NCBI RefSeq assembly: GCF_900460245.1
Contig: NZ_UHIP01000001.1
Span: 3,100,001 to 3,164,000 of the forward strand
Reading direction: 5' to 3'
DNA: 64,000 bases
DNA from: Vibrio fluvialis
GTDB lineage: Bacteria; Pseudomonadota; Gammaproteobacteria; Enterobacterales; Vibrionaceae
How positions within the stretch are numbered: the stretch's first letter is position 1; each line of letters opens with the position of its first letter. A program made the translations under genes and the position numbers. This document shows, piece after piece, positions 27,063 to 36,409 of the stretch. The notes under the pieces were generated by a model. That model was given only the letters and a program-made list of their open reading frames with translations. It was not told the origin of the DNA and ran no database searches.

Positions 27063-27106
27063 AAATCGCGATACGGGTAGGATCGCGATTTAGCTTTTGT
27101 TTTTTG
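27058..27106 (+). terminator. Riboswitch-controlled terminator ahead of uppP
   Basis: AGCTAAATCGCGAT (27059-27072) and ATCGCGATTTAGCT (27082-27095) are exact 14-bp complements followed by a T-rich tract (TTTTGTTTTTT). The first bases of the 5' arm are also the 3' strand of riboswitch P1, so the two structures exclude each other. Confidence 0.85.
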
Positions 27107-27136
27107 CCTGCCCGAAATGACAAAAGGAAACCTGCT

Positions 27137-27940
27137 GTGGATGCATGGTACGCTTTGTTTTTAGGGATTGTGCAAGGAATCACCGAGTTTCTCCCCATTT
27201 CTAGCTCTGCTCATTTGATCTTAATGCCTACCATCCTTGGTGTAGTCGATCAGGGAGTTAGCTTCGATCTCGCCACTCATATCGGTACGCTGCTCGCCGT
27301 GCTCGTCTACTTTCGACGAGATATTGCGCTATTGATCACTGAATGGGGTAAATCGATCACTCAGCGTCAATATTCCTCCGCCAACAGTCGCTTAGCCTGG
27401 GCGATTTTGTGGGGAACCTTTCCTACGGCATTAGCTGGGTTATTTCTTCTTGACTTAATCGATGACCAGCTTCGCTCTGTTATGGTTATTCTGTTTACAA
27501 CCGTTGCTTATGGCGTGATGCTGGGTTTAGCCGATATCTTTGGTCGAAAAGTTAGAGAGTTAGAATCTCTCGGTTGGAGAGATGTACTGATTGTCGGGTG
27601 TGCGCAAGCATTAGCCTTAATCCCTGGCACCTCTCGTTCAGGCGTAACCATCACCGCAGCATTGATACTAGGATTTAATCGACAAGCAGCCTCTCGCCTG
27701 TCCTTTTTGCTTGCCATACCGATTACTGCTCTCGCGGCAGCAGCCAAAATCGCTGAAGTAGCGATGGATAGTTCGGTAACCGTAGATTGGCTGGCACTTT
27801 TAATTGGTAGCGTTACCTCTTTTCTCACCGCAATACTGGCGATCCACTACTTCCTCAAATTCCTGAATCAATTTGGGATGATGCCTTATGTCATCTACCG
27901 ATTAATTTTGGCCGTTATTCTATACTTTTACGTTATTTAA
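27137..27940 (+). CDS. uppP: Undecaprenyl-diphosphate phosphatase UppP (BacA)
   Basis: UppP recycles undecaprenyl diphosphate to the carrier lipid for peptidoglycan, and extra copies can give bacitracin resistance. The 267-residue protein has the two active-site motifs, GITEFLPISSSAHL near residue 16 and PGTSRSGVTITAALILGF near residue 160, with about eight helices. The GTG at 27137 follows AAAAGGAAA and gives the family length. It is the first gene after the manganese riboswitch and 12 bases before the antiporter gene. It is probably an accessory copy, since it lies in an island. Confidence 0.9.
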   Translation: MDAWYALFLGIVQGITEFLPISSSAHLILMPTILGVVDQGVSFDLATHIGTLLAVLVYFRRDIALLITEWGKSITQRQYSSANSRLAWAILWGTFPTALAGLFLLDLIDDQLRSVMVILFTTVAYGVMLGLADIFGRKVRELESLGWRDVLIVGCAQALALIPGTSRSGVTITAALILGFNRQAASRLSFLLAIPITALAAAAKIAEVAMDSSVTVDWLALLIGSVTSFLTAILAIHYFLKFLNQFGMMPYVIYRLILAVILYFYVI

Positions 27941-27952
27941 TAGGGATTAAAC

Positions 27953-28921
27953 ATGCTATTAGCGACACTCGCGATTATCGCTGGCTTTGCACTGCTTGTC
28001 TGGAGTGCAGATAAATTTGTTGAAGGCGCAGCCGCTAGTGCCAACTATGCGGGAATGCCACCTTTATTGATTGGTATGCTGGTCGTCGGATTCGGTACAT
28101 CGGCACCCGAAATGGTGGTTTCGGCTATGGCGGCTATGGATGGCAATCCTGCTCTGGCGCTTGGAAATGCCGTCGGTTCGAATATTGTCAACATTACCTT
28201 AATACTCGGTGTGACCGCGATCATTGCACCGATTGCTGTGCATTCAAGCATCATCCGTAAAGAACTTCCCATTCTTTTACTCGTCACACTTGTCATTGGC
28301 GCAATGTTGTGGAATCACCATATCAGCACGTTAGAAGCCTGGGCGTTGATTGGTGGATTCATGCTTTTGATTGGTTGGTCAATCTGGAGCGCATTACGCT
28401 CAAAGGGAGACCATTTAGAACAAGAGATGGACGAAGAACTGTCTAGCCAAAGTATGTCGCTGAAGTCTTCCATTTTCTGGCTGATTACAGGGTTAGTGTT
28501 ACTGATTATCAGCTCGCGTATTTTGGTGTGGGGAGCGGTGGAAATCGCACAACAACTCGGTGTCAGCGATTTATTGATTGGTCTAACTATTGTGGCCTTA
28601 GGAACGTCCTTACCCGAATTAGCAGCATCCATCGTGGCAGCGCGTAAAGGCGAGCATGATATAGCTGTGGGTAATGTGGTCGGCTCAAATATGTTTAACT
28701 CCTTAGCCGTCATCGGTATTGCTGGCACCATTGAACCTATTGCTAATATTGGTGCTGAAGTCTTCTGGCGTGACTGGACATCGATGCTTTTTGTCACGGG
28801 ATTACTGCTGTTGACCGCCGCTCGTTTTGGCAAATCACAGACGATTTCTCGCAGTGAAGGCGCTGTTCTGTTGTTGTGTTATTTGGGGTACAACGGTTAT
28901 CTCATCTATGGAGCGCTGTAA
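27953..28921 (+). CDS. CaCA family cation antiporter (YrbG-like)
   Basis: The 322-residue protein has ten predicted helices and the two inverted alpha-repeats of the Na+/Ca2+ exchanger family: GFGTSAPEMVVS with GNAVGSNIVN in the first half, and ALGTSLPELAAS with GNVVGSNMFN in the second. Family members exchange Ca2+ or other divalent ions for Na+ or H+. The upstream Mn2+-type riboswitch makes Mn2+ export a reasonable guess; relatives of this exchanger occur among genes with such riboswitches. It is the second gene of the uppP operon. Confidence 0.88.
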   Translation: MLLATLAIIAGFALLVWSADKFVEGAAASANYAGMPPLLIGMLVVGFGTSAPEMVVSAMAAMDGNPALALGNAVGSNIVNITLILGVTAIIAPIAVHSSIIRKELPILLLVTLVIGAMLWNHHISTLEAWALIGGFMLLIGWSIWSALRSKGDHLEQEMDEELSSQSMSLKSSIFWLITGLVLLIISSRILVWGAVEIAQQLGVSDLLIGLTIVALGTSLPELAASIVAARKGEHDIAVGNVVGSNMFNSLAVIGIAGTIEPIANIGAEVFWRDWTSMLFVTGLLLLTAARFGKSQTISRSEGAVLLLCYLGYNGYLIYGAL

Positions 28922-29002
28922 TACACAAATACTGAACGGTGAACTTATTGAGTCACGTAGTAACCATTATCAATCCGTACAAAAAGAGATAGAGGAGTAA
29001 CC

Positions 29003-29842
29003 ATGGAACATATCACGGGTTTTTACGATACGCATCAGGCGCTTATTATGCAGATCTTGCAAAATGCGCTCTTGACGATTTTTATTTTTATCTTGGCTTC
29101 TGTGATATCTAAGCTCGTCAATCGCGGAGTATTTAAAGCGACAGAGAAAGTCAGCGGTGGGGATGAAATTATCGCTCGCTTGCTTTCTCAAGTGGCTTCG
29201 TATGCGGTTTATTTAGTCGCGTTGGTCATCGTTTTAGACCTCTTTGGTGTGAATACCGCCAGCTTGGTTGCCTTAGTCGGTGCTGCGGGTTTAGCTATTG
29301 GCCTTGCTCTGAAAGACACACTGAGCAACATCGCCGCAGGTATCATGATTTTATTTCTGAAGCCGATCAAAAAAGGCGAGTTCGTTGAATTCGGAAGCTA
29401 CTCTGGTAGCGTGGTCGATATTGGCCTATTCACTTCTGTGTTCGAGACGGCGGATGGCCTCTACATTTCCAGCCCGAACAGTGCCGTTTGGAATTCAACT
29501 ATCCGTAATTTTAGCCGAAACAACAAACGTCGAATGGATATCACGGTTGGCATCTCTTATCAGGATTCAGTCGAGGTCGGATTGAATGTGCTTAAAGAAC
29601 TGGCATTATCTCAGCCACACATTCTTAAAGATCCTGAGCCTCAAGTGATCGTCCACATGCTGGCTGATAGCTCCGTGAACCTCCAACTTCGCGCCTGGTG
29701 CCCAACAGATAAATACTGGGAAACCTATTGGTCAGTGCAGAAGCAAGTGAAGCCGAATATCGAATCGGCTGGGTTAACCATTCCTTTCCCACAGAGAGAT
29801 TTGAACATGAAGTGGCTTGATAAAGAATCGTCCAAACATTAA
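29003..29842 (+). CDS. Small-conductance mechanosensitive channel, MscS type
   Basis: The 279-residue protein has three N-terminal helices. The pore helix contains VGAAGLAIGLALKDTLSNIA near residues 92-111, followed by the beta-domain start KPIKKGEFVEF and a C-terminal domain. Length and layout are those of MscS, which opens under osmotic downshock. An AGAGGAG site precedes the ATG. It is the third gene of the riboswitch operon, 81 bases after the antiporter, so the operon may serve ion and envelope stress. Confidence 0.9.
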   Translation: MEHITGFYDTHQALIMQILQNALLTIFIFILASVISKLVNRGVFKATEKVSGGDEIIARLLSQVASYAVYLVALVIVLDLFGVNTASLVALVGAAGLAIGLALKDTLSNIAAGIMILFLKPIKKGEFVEFGSYSGSVVDIGLFTSVFETADGLYISSPNSAVWNSTIRNFSRNNKRRMDITVGISYQDSVEVGLNVLKELALSQPHILKDPEPQVIVHMLADSSVNLQLRAWCPTDKYWETYWSVQKQVKPNIESAGLTIPFPQRDLNMKWLDKESSKH

Positions 29843-30280
29843 CCAATGCATAAGTCGAGGAAGTTACGATGTTATTTGTAACTTCCTCTGATTGGAGATT
29901 TCGTTTCTAGATCTCGCCATTTCTGTCCACCATTTTTTGACCTGCGCCAGAAGTTTTGGGCGAAGAGTTAAGGTTCTTTTCCATACTTTAGGTAATTCAT
30001 TAAATGCTAATTTTCTAGTTCCCGAACCTCACTTTTGTCCAAAAGCGTGTTTGGGTAGATTTCTCTCCCCTGTGATTTCTCTCCTCTTTTCAACATGAGG
30101 TATTGTGATAATACATCGCAATGAACACGTTATTAAGGTGCTGTATCTTATGTGATGACAAATGATGGGCTTGGCTACTCAGTGCCACCTCACAGTTCGT
30201 TTTCAATAGACTGGTTTCTCATTGTTCTCACACATCGGCTTATTGGATACTGTTGTGAAAGAGTGATGGATAGCCCATTA
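29843..30280. other. Intergenic region with an 11-bp hairpin
   Basis: This gap lies between the mscS gene and the convergent MFS gene. A perfect GAGGAAGTTAC/GTAACTTCCTC stem (29857-29867 and 29878-29888) lies 14 bases after the mscS stop. It lacks a long T-tract but probably ends the operon. The rest shows no gene or clear signal. Confidence 0.5.
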
Positions 30281-30284
30281 GAAA

Positions 30285-30306
30285 GGGAGCCGAAGCCCCC
30301 TTGCAT
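30285..30306 (-). terminator. Terminator of the MFS gene
   Basis: On the minus strand GGGGGC, a TTCG loop and GCTCCC (30300-30285) form a stem with one wobble pair, followed by a short TTTCT. It lies just after the MFS stop at 30311. Confidence 0.6.
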
Positions 30307-30310
30307 CAAA

Positions 30311-31489
30311 TCAGTTTGTTGAAGAGATGGGTTGCCCTTGTTCTGCTTTGTCCGTTAATCCGGATATGATGGCGAGTACCAACGCACCTGCGGAAAGTAG
30401 ACCTCCCGCCCAGTTAGGGGATTGAAGTCCAAAACCGGCAGCAATGACCAGCCCACCAAACCAGGCTCCGACTGCGTTACCCAGGTTAAAAACACCAATG
30501 TTAACTGCTGAAGCCAAGGTCGATGCGCCTGCTGCTTTGGCTTTATCCATGACAAGCTTTTGAATTGGAGAGACGGTTGAGAAGCCAAATGCGGCCATTA
30601 GGAAAATACAAATGACTGACATGATTTGGCTATGAACGGCATAGTTGAAGACAAATAGGACTATCGCCTGAGCGCCTAACGTAATGTAAAGCATCGGCAT
30701 TAGCGCCTTGTCTGCGTATTTACCGCCAAGATGGTTGCCGACAAACAAGCCCAATCCAAACACCAACATTAACCAAGTGACGTTAGAACTGCTAAAGCCA
30801 GCTATCTCCGTCATCATAGGAGCAATGTAAGTGATGGATGTAAAAAATGCGCCGGGACCTAAAACGGTGATACCCATAGCCAACAGCACATTGATGTTAC
30901 CAAAGGCTTTAATCTCTTTAGAGAACTGTTGATCTTTAGCCGAGGGTTGATGAGGAATAAGTCGCCAAACGCTCAGTACGGTCATGACACCGACGATAGC
31001 AACAAGGCCAAAGGTCAGACGCCAGGTTAGGTGTTCACCAATCCAAGTTCCGACCGGAACGCCAATCAGGTTAGCAACCGTTAATCCCATAAACATAAAT
31101 GCAATGGCTTGAATTCGCTTTGATGGCGCAACCATATCTGCGGCAATAATAGAACCGATACCAAAGAACACGCCATGTGCGAGTGAGGTGACAATACGGC
31201 CAAGTATGGCAACACCGAAACTTGGTGCGAATGCCGTGATCAAGTTGCCGATAATGAACAAGACCATGACGAAAATAAGCATGGCCTTACGCGGTATTTT
31301 TGAGCCAAAGATGATAAGTGCAGGTGCGCCAAAAAAGACGCCCAATGCGTAAGAGGTGGCTAAGTAACCTGCGATGGGAATGGTTATTTGGAACTCTTCG
31401 GCTATCGCAGGCAACAAACCTGCGATGACAAACTCGGTCGTACCAATACCAAAGGCACCGATAGCCAAAGCCCAGAGTGCTAGTGGCAT
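30311..31489 (-). CDS. MFS transporter, DHA1/AraJ-like
   Basis: The 392-residue protein has twelve predicted helices and the N-terminal FGIGTTEFVIAGLLPAIA typical of the DHA1 drug:H+ and sugar-efflux branch (AraJ, YdhP, NepI). A conserved GRIVTSLAHGVFFGIG follows in helix 4. The substrate is unknown. A LysR regulator lies 112 bases upstream on the same strand and is a candidate for control. The pair is inside the island and unlike the neighbouring defence genes. Confidence 0.85.
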   Translation of the reverse strand: MPLALWALAIGAFGIGTTEFVIAGLLPAIAEEFQITIPIAGYLATSYALGVFFGAPALIIFGSKIPRKAMLIFVMVLFIIGNLITAFAPSFGVAILGRIVTSLAHGVFFGIGSIIAADMVAPSKRIQAIAFMFMGLTVANLIGVPVGTWIGEHLTWRLTFGLVAIVGVMTVLSVWRLIPHQPSAKDQQFSKEIKAFGNINVLLAMGITVLGPGAFFTSITYIAPMMTEIAGFSSSNVTWLMLVFGLGLFVGNHLGGKYADKALMPMLYITLGAQAIVLFVFNYAVHSQIMSVICIFLMAAFGFSTVSPIQKLVMDKAKAAGASTLASAVNIGVFNLGNAVGAWFGGLVIAAGFGLQSPNWAGGLLSAGALVLAIISGLTDKAEQGQPISSTN

Positions 31490-31601
31490 AATTTTCTCCT
31501 CAATATAATTTGATTAATCATTGGTAGAAATGAGTTTAATCGTAAATTATGAGTCGATAAATGCATGCCAAGTACACTTAATGTAGAGTTGAATTCTACC
31601 T

Positions 31602-32534
31602 TTAGCCGAAATAGCCCTCTCTGGCTTTTTGGACTAACTCATCAACGAGCAAGCGAACCCTCGGCACTAAGTGCTTACTGCACGGCCACAGAATATGTAG
31701 AGCAACAGGGGCAGGTGAACTCTCGGGGAGGATAGAAGTAAGACTGCCTGAATCTATGTGCTCTCTTACCATACTTTCGGGAAGTTGAACGATCCCCATA
31801 TTACCCAAGCATGCTTTTAACAAGGCATCGCCATCACCGATGTGATGAGGTTTATCCGAGATGTATTGGATAGTTTTTCCTTCCTCATTTTTAAGTTTCC
31901 ATGCCAATGGTGCGCGACTTCGATAGCCCATAATACAGTGATGGTTTGCCAGATCATCAATGTGTGTTGGTGTTCCATATTGTTCAAGATACTCAGGGGT
32001 GGCACACAAATACAGGTGTTGGTCACTTAGACAGCGAGATTTCAATTCATTCGTGCTTTTGAGCTCACTGAATCTCAAAACCAGATCTAAACCTTCTTCT
32101 ACTGGATCAACCAGACGGTCATTGAACGACATCTCAAATCGGATCTCAGGGTATCGTTGAGAGAAGTTTGTCAGAATGGGCATCATCAGGTGGCGGCCAA
32201 AAAAAGCGGGCATATCAATACGGATGACCCCCGAAGGGTTATCTTGGCGTCGGCTTAGGGAGTTTTCGGCTGAATCGAGGATCTCTAGCGCCGTTGTACA
32301 ACTGTTGAGATAAGCTTCACCATCACCTGTCAGGCTAAGCTTCCTCGTTGAGCGATGGAAAAGTTTGGTGCCCAAGCGTTCCTCCAACCTGGCGATACTT
32401 TTCCCAACGGCGGATTTCGTGATCCCCAGTTTTTCACTGGCTTCAGTGAAACTAGAAGAATTGGCAGCAACGACAAAGTTTGTAATGCCACGTAGAGATT
32501 CATCTGAATTAAATGTAGACATTGAGTTGACCAT
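31602..32534 (-). CDS. LysR family transcriptional regulator
   Basis: The 310-residue protein has an N-terminal winged helix-turn-helix (EASEKLGITKSAVGKSIARL, about residues 33-52) and the LysR effector domain (VIRIDMPAFFGRHLMMPIL onward). It resembles the subgroup that begins with a short ITNFVVAANSSSFTEA block. The ATG at 32534 is taken; one at 32522 is equally possible. It is transcribed in the same direction as the MFS gene, its likely target, and divergent from the EAL gene. Confidence 0.85.
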   Translation of the reverse strand: MVNSMSTFNSDESLRGITNFVVAANSSSFTEASEKLGITKSAVGKSIARLEERLGTKLFHRSTRKLSLTGDGEAYLNSCTTALEILDSAENSLSRRQDNPSGVIRIDMPAFFGRHLMMPILTNFSQRYPEIRFEMSFNDRLVDPVEEGLDLVLRFSELKSTNELKSRCLSDQHLYLCATPEYLEQYGTPTHIDDLANHHCIMGYRSRAPLAWKLKNEEGKTIQYISDKPHHIGDGDALLKACLGNMGIVQLPESMVREHIDSGSLTSILPESSPAPVALHILWPCSKHLVPRVRLLVDELVQKAREGYFG

Positions 32535-32758
32535 TTAGATATTCATGCAGTTATTATTGACTCTGAGTACTCAATTGTATAGCGATAGATCCATTTGACT
32601 GATTGTCCGAGTTTGGGGCTTTGGAATGGGTTGGTGGTGGATGATACGTGCTACAGGCTGTATGATGTTCGATATATTATCTTCTATAATGAGTTCATAT
32701 AGGGTAAGGAAAACAACTTTATGAAAAACAGAGTAAAGTTGTTGGCAAAGGGTATTAT

Positions 32759-34276
32759 GTGACGTTGAACAATAAAAGCCCATTTAGAAGGCTTAAACTC
32801 TTCCATAGCTGCTATCTATTTATCGGTTTGGTACTCCTCACCTATGGCGTTTTGTTTTTTCAGTCAGTTCAAAACTATAAGTCAGAAACCAGATCTAGAC
32901 TGAGCTTGTCTCTGGAGGTTCTCGATGGGCAATTTCAAGCAGCGACAGAGGCGGTCGACAATGTGCTCAGGCACATCACAGGGGATTGCTCCGCAGACGT
33001 TAATGCATTAGGCAATACGATAATCGCGGTTCCTAGCATTCAAAGTCTCAATGTGGTTAAACAGGGCACGGTTGTGTGCTCAACTTTTGAACCCAACATT
33101 GGAGGCGTCCTTCCGTCTACCACGTTTATCAATTTCAATGTCATCACTTCAAACATCGTTGTGCCAGGGAAAACTATCGTTGTTATCAAGTCGGGTAATG
33201 ATGACCTTGCTGTCGCCGCGTCACTTCATGGGTTCATCTTATTTGGTGTTGTCAAAATTCTGGAAATGGAAACCCCTTTTCATATCAACACCAATACGGG
33301 TTGGGTTAATGAGAAGGGGCAGCTAGTCGCCACTGAAAACCCTGATACCTTGTACATTGAGTCGGGAGCTTTTCCGTATTCCATCAGCACCAGGTATGAC
33401 TATCAGAAGATGTTTTTATACTTCTTGAAGTCAGATGTTTGGTCACTACTGATCTTGTTACTTTTTTCTTCTGCAATCAGTGCGTTCTATTTCTTCTATG
33501 ATTCAAAAAGAGAGGTAGTACAAGCATTAAGCAAGGGATTAAAAAAAGGGGAATTTGAGCCCTATGCCCAAGGGGTGACCGATTCAAACGGTGTTCTAAC
33601 GGGTTGTGAAATACTCATGCGTTGGAACTACAAATCGTCGTTGATTCGTCCAGATGACTTTATCCCGATTGCTGAAAAATCCGGACTGATAGTGCCAATG
33701 AGTATCCAGCTTATAGATAAAACCTATGAGTTTTTCCTTAAACACTATTACGCGGTATCGCCCGAGTTTCATGTTGCATTCAACATTAGCCCCATTCAAC
33801 TGACCAAGCCTCATGCGCAAGGATTACTTAACTCCGTGGCTAAGTTTCGACAGTGTTCGAAGTTAAAATTCATTAAGGTCGTGTTGGAGTTAACCGAAAG
33901 ACAAATTGTCTCTTACACCCCTGAAACGCTTGCAACCATACGTAAGTTGCATGATATGGGCATTATTGTCGTTATCGATGATTTTGGCACAGGGTATTCT
34001 TCGCTTGAGAACATACTGGAGCTCAACATTGGTGGTTTGAAAATCGATAAGCGTTTTGTGGACAGATATCCGAGTGATGAGCTCAGTGCGAGTCTGATTG
34101 ATAATATGGTGGACCTAGCAAACCGTTTGAAAGTCCATGTGGTGGCTGAAGGCGTGGAGACAAAAGAACAAGCCGAGGCTTTAAGACTTAAAGGTGTTCA
34201 GTATTTACAGGGCTATCTCTTCTACAAGCCATTGAGCTTAGACAATTTTGTTGGGGCTCTAAAAGCTGTTCATTGA
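32759..34276 (+). CDS. CSS-motif cyclic-di-GMP phosphodiesterase (EAL domain)
   Basis: The 505-residue protein has a membrane helix near residues 15-37, a periplasmic domain with a Cys pair (CSAD near 81 and CST near 107) of the CSS type, a second helix near 225-245 and a cytoplasmic EAL domain. EAL motifs are intact: GCEILMRW, NISPIQL, ELTE, IDDFGTGYSS and VVAEGVET, with QGYLFYKP near the end. It should therefore hydrolyse c-di-GMP. CSS domains respond to periplasmic thiol state. The GTG at 32759 follows AAAGGG. It has its own promoter, opposite the LysR gene. Confidence 0.9.
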   Translation: MTLNNKSPFRRLKLFHSCYLFIGLVLLTYGVLFFQSVQNYKSETRSRLSLSLEVLDGQFQAATEAVDNVLRHITGDCSADVNALGNTIIAVPSIQSLNVVKQGTVVCSTFEPNIGGVLPSTTFINFNVITSNIVVPGKTIVVIKSGNDDLAVAASLHGFILFGVVKILEMETPFHINTNTGWVNEKGQLVATENPDTLYIESGAFPYSISTRYDYQKMFLYFLKSDVWSLLILLLFSSAISAFYFFYDSKREVVQALSKGLKKGEFEPYAQGVTDSNGVLTGCEILMRWNYKSSLIRPDDFIPIAEKSGLIVPMSIQLIDKTYEFFLKHYYAVSPEFHVAFNISPIQLTKPHAQGLLNSVAKFRQCSKLKFIKVVLELTERQIVSYTPETLATIRKLHDMGIIVVIDDFGTGYSSLENILELNIGGLKIDKRFVDRYPSDELSASLIDNMVDLANRLKVHVVAEGVETKEQAEALRLKGVQYLQGYLFYKPLSLDNFVGALKAVH

Positions 34277-34417
34277 TACTGTTAAATTGTTTTTGCTCCA
34301 TTAAGTGATTTAGTAACGTGACTTTAGGCTCACTCTGAAACGCGACGATTGACCCAATTTTAGTAATGCTACAAAGTGCTTATTAATATCGGATAAAATT
34401 TGAGTCAGGGATGAAAA

Positions 34418-36409
34418 GTGAAAATAAAAAACGTACGAATTAAAAACTATCGTCTGCTCAAAGATGTGTCATTTTCGATTGATGAAAAAACAACCATTAT
34501 TGTTGGGCGTAACAATACTGGGAAAACTTCATTTGCTGAGGCTTTTCGCAGTTTTCTGAATCATGCCGGTCCCAAGGTGCGTTATGAGGATTTCAATCAA
34601 TCTTGTCTGACAGGTTTCGAAGATGCACTGAATGCTCTTCAAGGCGGTGCTGAAGATGATGTTGTGAGGCCGATGCTTCCAACAATCGAGCTAGAGTTAC
34701 TCATTAATTATCAAGATAATGCAGATGAATATGGCGTCCTTGGCGATTTTATTATCGATTTTGATGACCAATTATTTGAAACAATTATCCTGATTTCTTA
34801 TCAATTAAAAGATGGCAAGATCAGCGATTTTTTTAGTGGGCTCGATAGCGCCAACAGAAAGCAATATTTCTCGGATCTTAGAGCGAGGATAGAGCATTAC
34901 TACGAGGCTACCGTTTACGCGGTCGAGCCGACAAACCAGAGCAATAGCGCTAGGCTTGAGTTTGCGTCATTTAAAAAATTACTGCTGTCAGGGCTTATAA
35001 ATGCGCAACGCGGTTTAGATGACGAAACGCACAATGAACGTGATGTGCTTGGTAAATCGTTAGGTAATATTTTCAAAAGTGCGAGCAGCGTTGGAGCGCC
35101 TGAAGCTTTTAAGGCGCAATCAGCTGAGATCAATACAGTCGTCGAAGAATTGCAGGAAATCGTTGATACTGATTTTCAACAGAGAGTTCAAGCGTTATTG
35201 CCTACCTTGAATATTTTTGGATATCCGGGCTTGAATGATCCCAATTTAAGCGCTGCAACCGAACTCAATGTGAAATCACTGCTGGAAAGTCATACCCGAG
35301 TTTACTATCAACGAGATGACCATTTTACATTGCCTGAAACCTATAACGGGCTGGGAATGCGGAATCTAATATTTATCCTCTTCCGAATTTATGAATATTT
35401 CCGTGAGTTTCAAAGCCATCAAACGCCACCGAAAGGACATGTAATTTTCATAGAAGAACCCGAAGCTCATCTTCATCCGCAAATGCAGGAAGTATTTATT
35501 CGACAACTTGAACAAATCGTCGAACAGTTCCAGCGCGAGCTGAATGGTCAACAGGTGTGGCCTGTACAATTTATCGTGAGTACTCATTCCTCGCATATTG
35601 CCAACGAAGCTGATTTTAGCAAGGTTCGTTATTTTCTATCCAAAAATGGAAATGAGACCAAAGTTAAGGATCTGGGCGTTGCTTTCCAAAGTGCCGAAGC
35701 AGCGGGCGACAAAGAGTTTTTGCATAAATACCTGACGCTCACAAAATGCGACCTGTATTTTGCAGACCGAGCGATCCTCGTTGAAGGGGCGACTGAAAGG
35801 ATATTGTTGCCTCAAATGATTAAAAAAGTTGACGCAGCTTTAGGGACTAACTTAAGACAGAAATACCTGTCAGTCGTCGAAATTGGTGGCGCTTATGCAC
35901 ACCACTTCTACAAATTCATAGATTTTCTTGAGCTTAAAACCCTCTTTATTACTGACTTAGACGCAGTTGACTCAAAACAACATCATGCCGCTGTAATGGT
36001 GAGCCAGGGGGATAGATCGAGTAACGTAGGAATTTCGAAATGGTTTGGCGAGGAGGGGTATTCTGACTTAGCCACTATTAGAGCTAAAGATTCAGATTCT
36101 AAAATTCTCGGATGTCGGCGACTTGCTTTTCAGGTAGATGAAGATGTTAGTGGTTTATGTGGCCGCAGCTTTGAAGATGCATTTATCTTGGTTAATAGCC
36201 AGTTATTCCAGCTAAATAACTTAACTGGTTCCGCACTTGAGAACGCTGTTTATGACAAGGCAAAAGATATCGGCAAAAAGAGCAAAGCTGATTTTGCTAT
36301 TGAATATTGTATAAGTAATACGGATTGGCTCGTCCCCAAGTATATCCAAGAAGGGTGCGCATGGTTAGACGAAGACCCAACAGTTGCTGTTGAAGGAGTG
36401 CAATCATGA
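34418..36409 (+). CDS. gajA: OLD-family ATPase/TOPRIM nuclease, Gabija GajA-like
   Basis: The 663-residue protein joins an ABC-type ATPase to a TOPRIM nuclease. The Walker A is GRNNTGKTS at 30-38, the Walker B FIEEPEAHLHP at 344-354 and the STHSSHIA loop at 388-395. TOPRIM acids are Glu456 (ILVEGATE) and Asp513/Asp515 (TDLDAVD). In Gabija, GajA is a sequence-specific nickase inhibited by nucleotides and acts with GajB to stop phages. It is about 85 residues longer than the best-known GajA (578). The GTG at 34418 follows TCAGGGA. Its stop overlaps the next start (ATGA). Confidence 0.85.
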   Translation: MKIKNVRIKNYRLLKDVSFSIDEKTTIIVGRNNTGKTSFAEAFRSFLNHAGPKVRYEDFNQSCLTGFEDALNALQGGAEDDVVRPMLPTIELELLINYQDNADEYGVLGDFIIDFDDQLFETIILISYQLKDGKISDFFSGLDSANRKQYFSDLRARIEHYYEATVYAVEPTNQSNSARLEFASFKKLLLSGLINAQRGLDDETHNERDVLGKSLGNIFKSASSVGAPEAFKAQSAEINTVVEELQEIVDTDFQQRVQALLPTLNIFGYPGLNDPNLSAATELNVKSLLESHTRVYYQRDDHFTLPETYNGLGMRNLIFILFRIYEYFREFQSHQTPPKGHVIFIEEPEAHLHPQMQEVFIRQLEQIVEQFQRELNGQQVWPVQFIVSTHSSHIANEADFSKVRYFLSKNGNETKVKDLGVAFQSAEAAGDKEFLHKYLTLTKCDLYFADRAILVEGATERILLPQMIKKVDAALGTNLRQKYLSVVEIGGAYAHHFYKFIDFLELKTLFITDLDAVDSKQHHAAVMVSQGDRSSNVGISKWFGEEGYSDLATIRAKDSDSKILGCRRLAFQVDEDVSGLCGRSFEDAFILVNSQLFQLNNLTGSALENAVYDKAKDIGKKSKADFAIEYCISNTDWLVPKYIQEGCAWLDEDPTVAVEGVQS

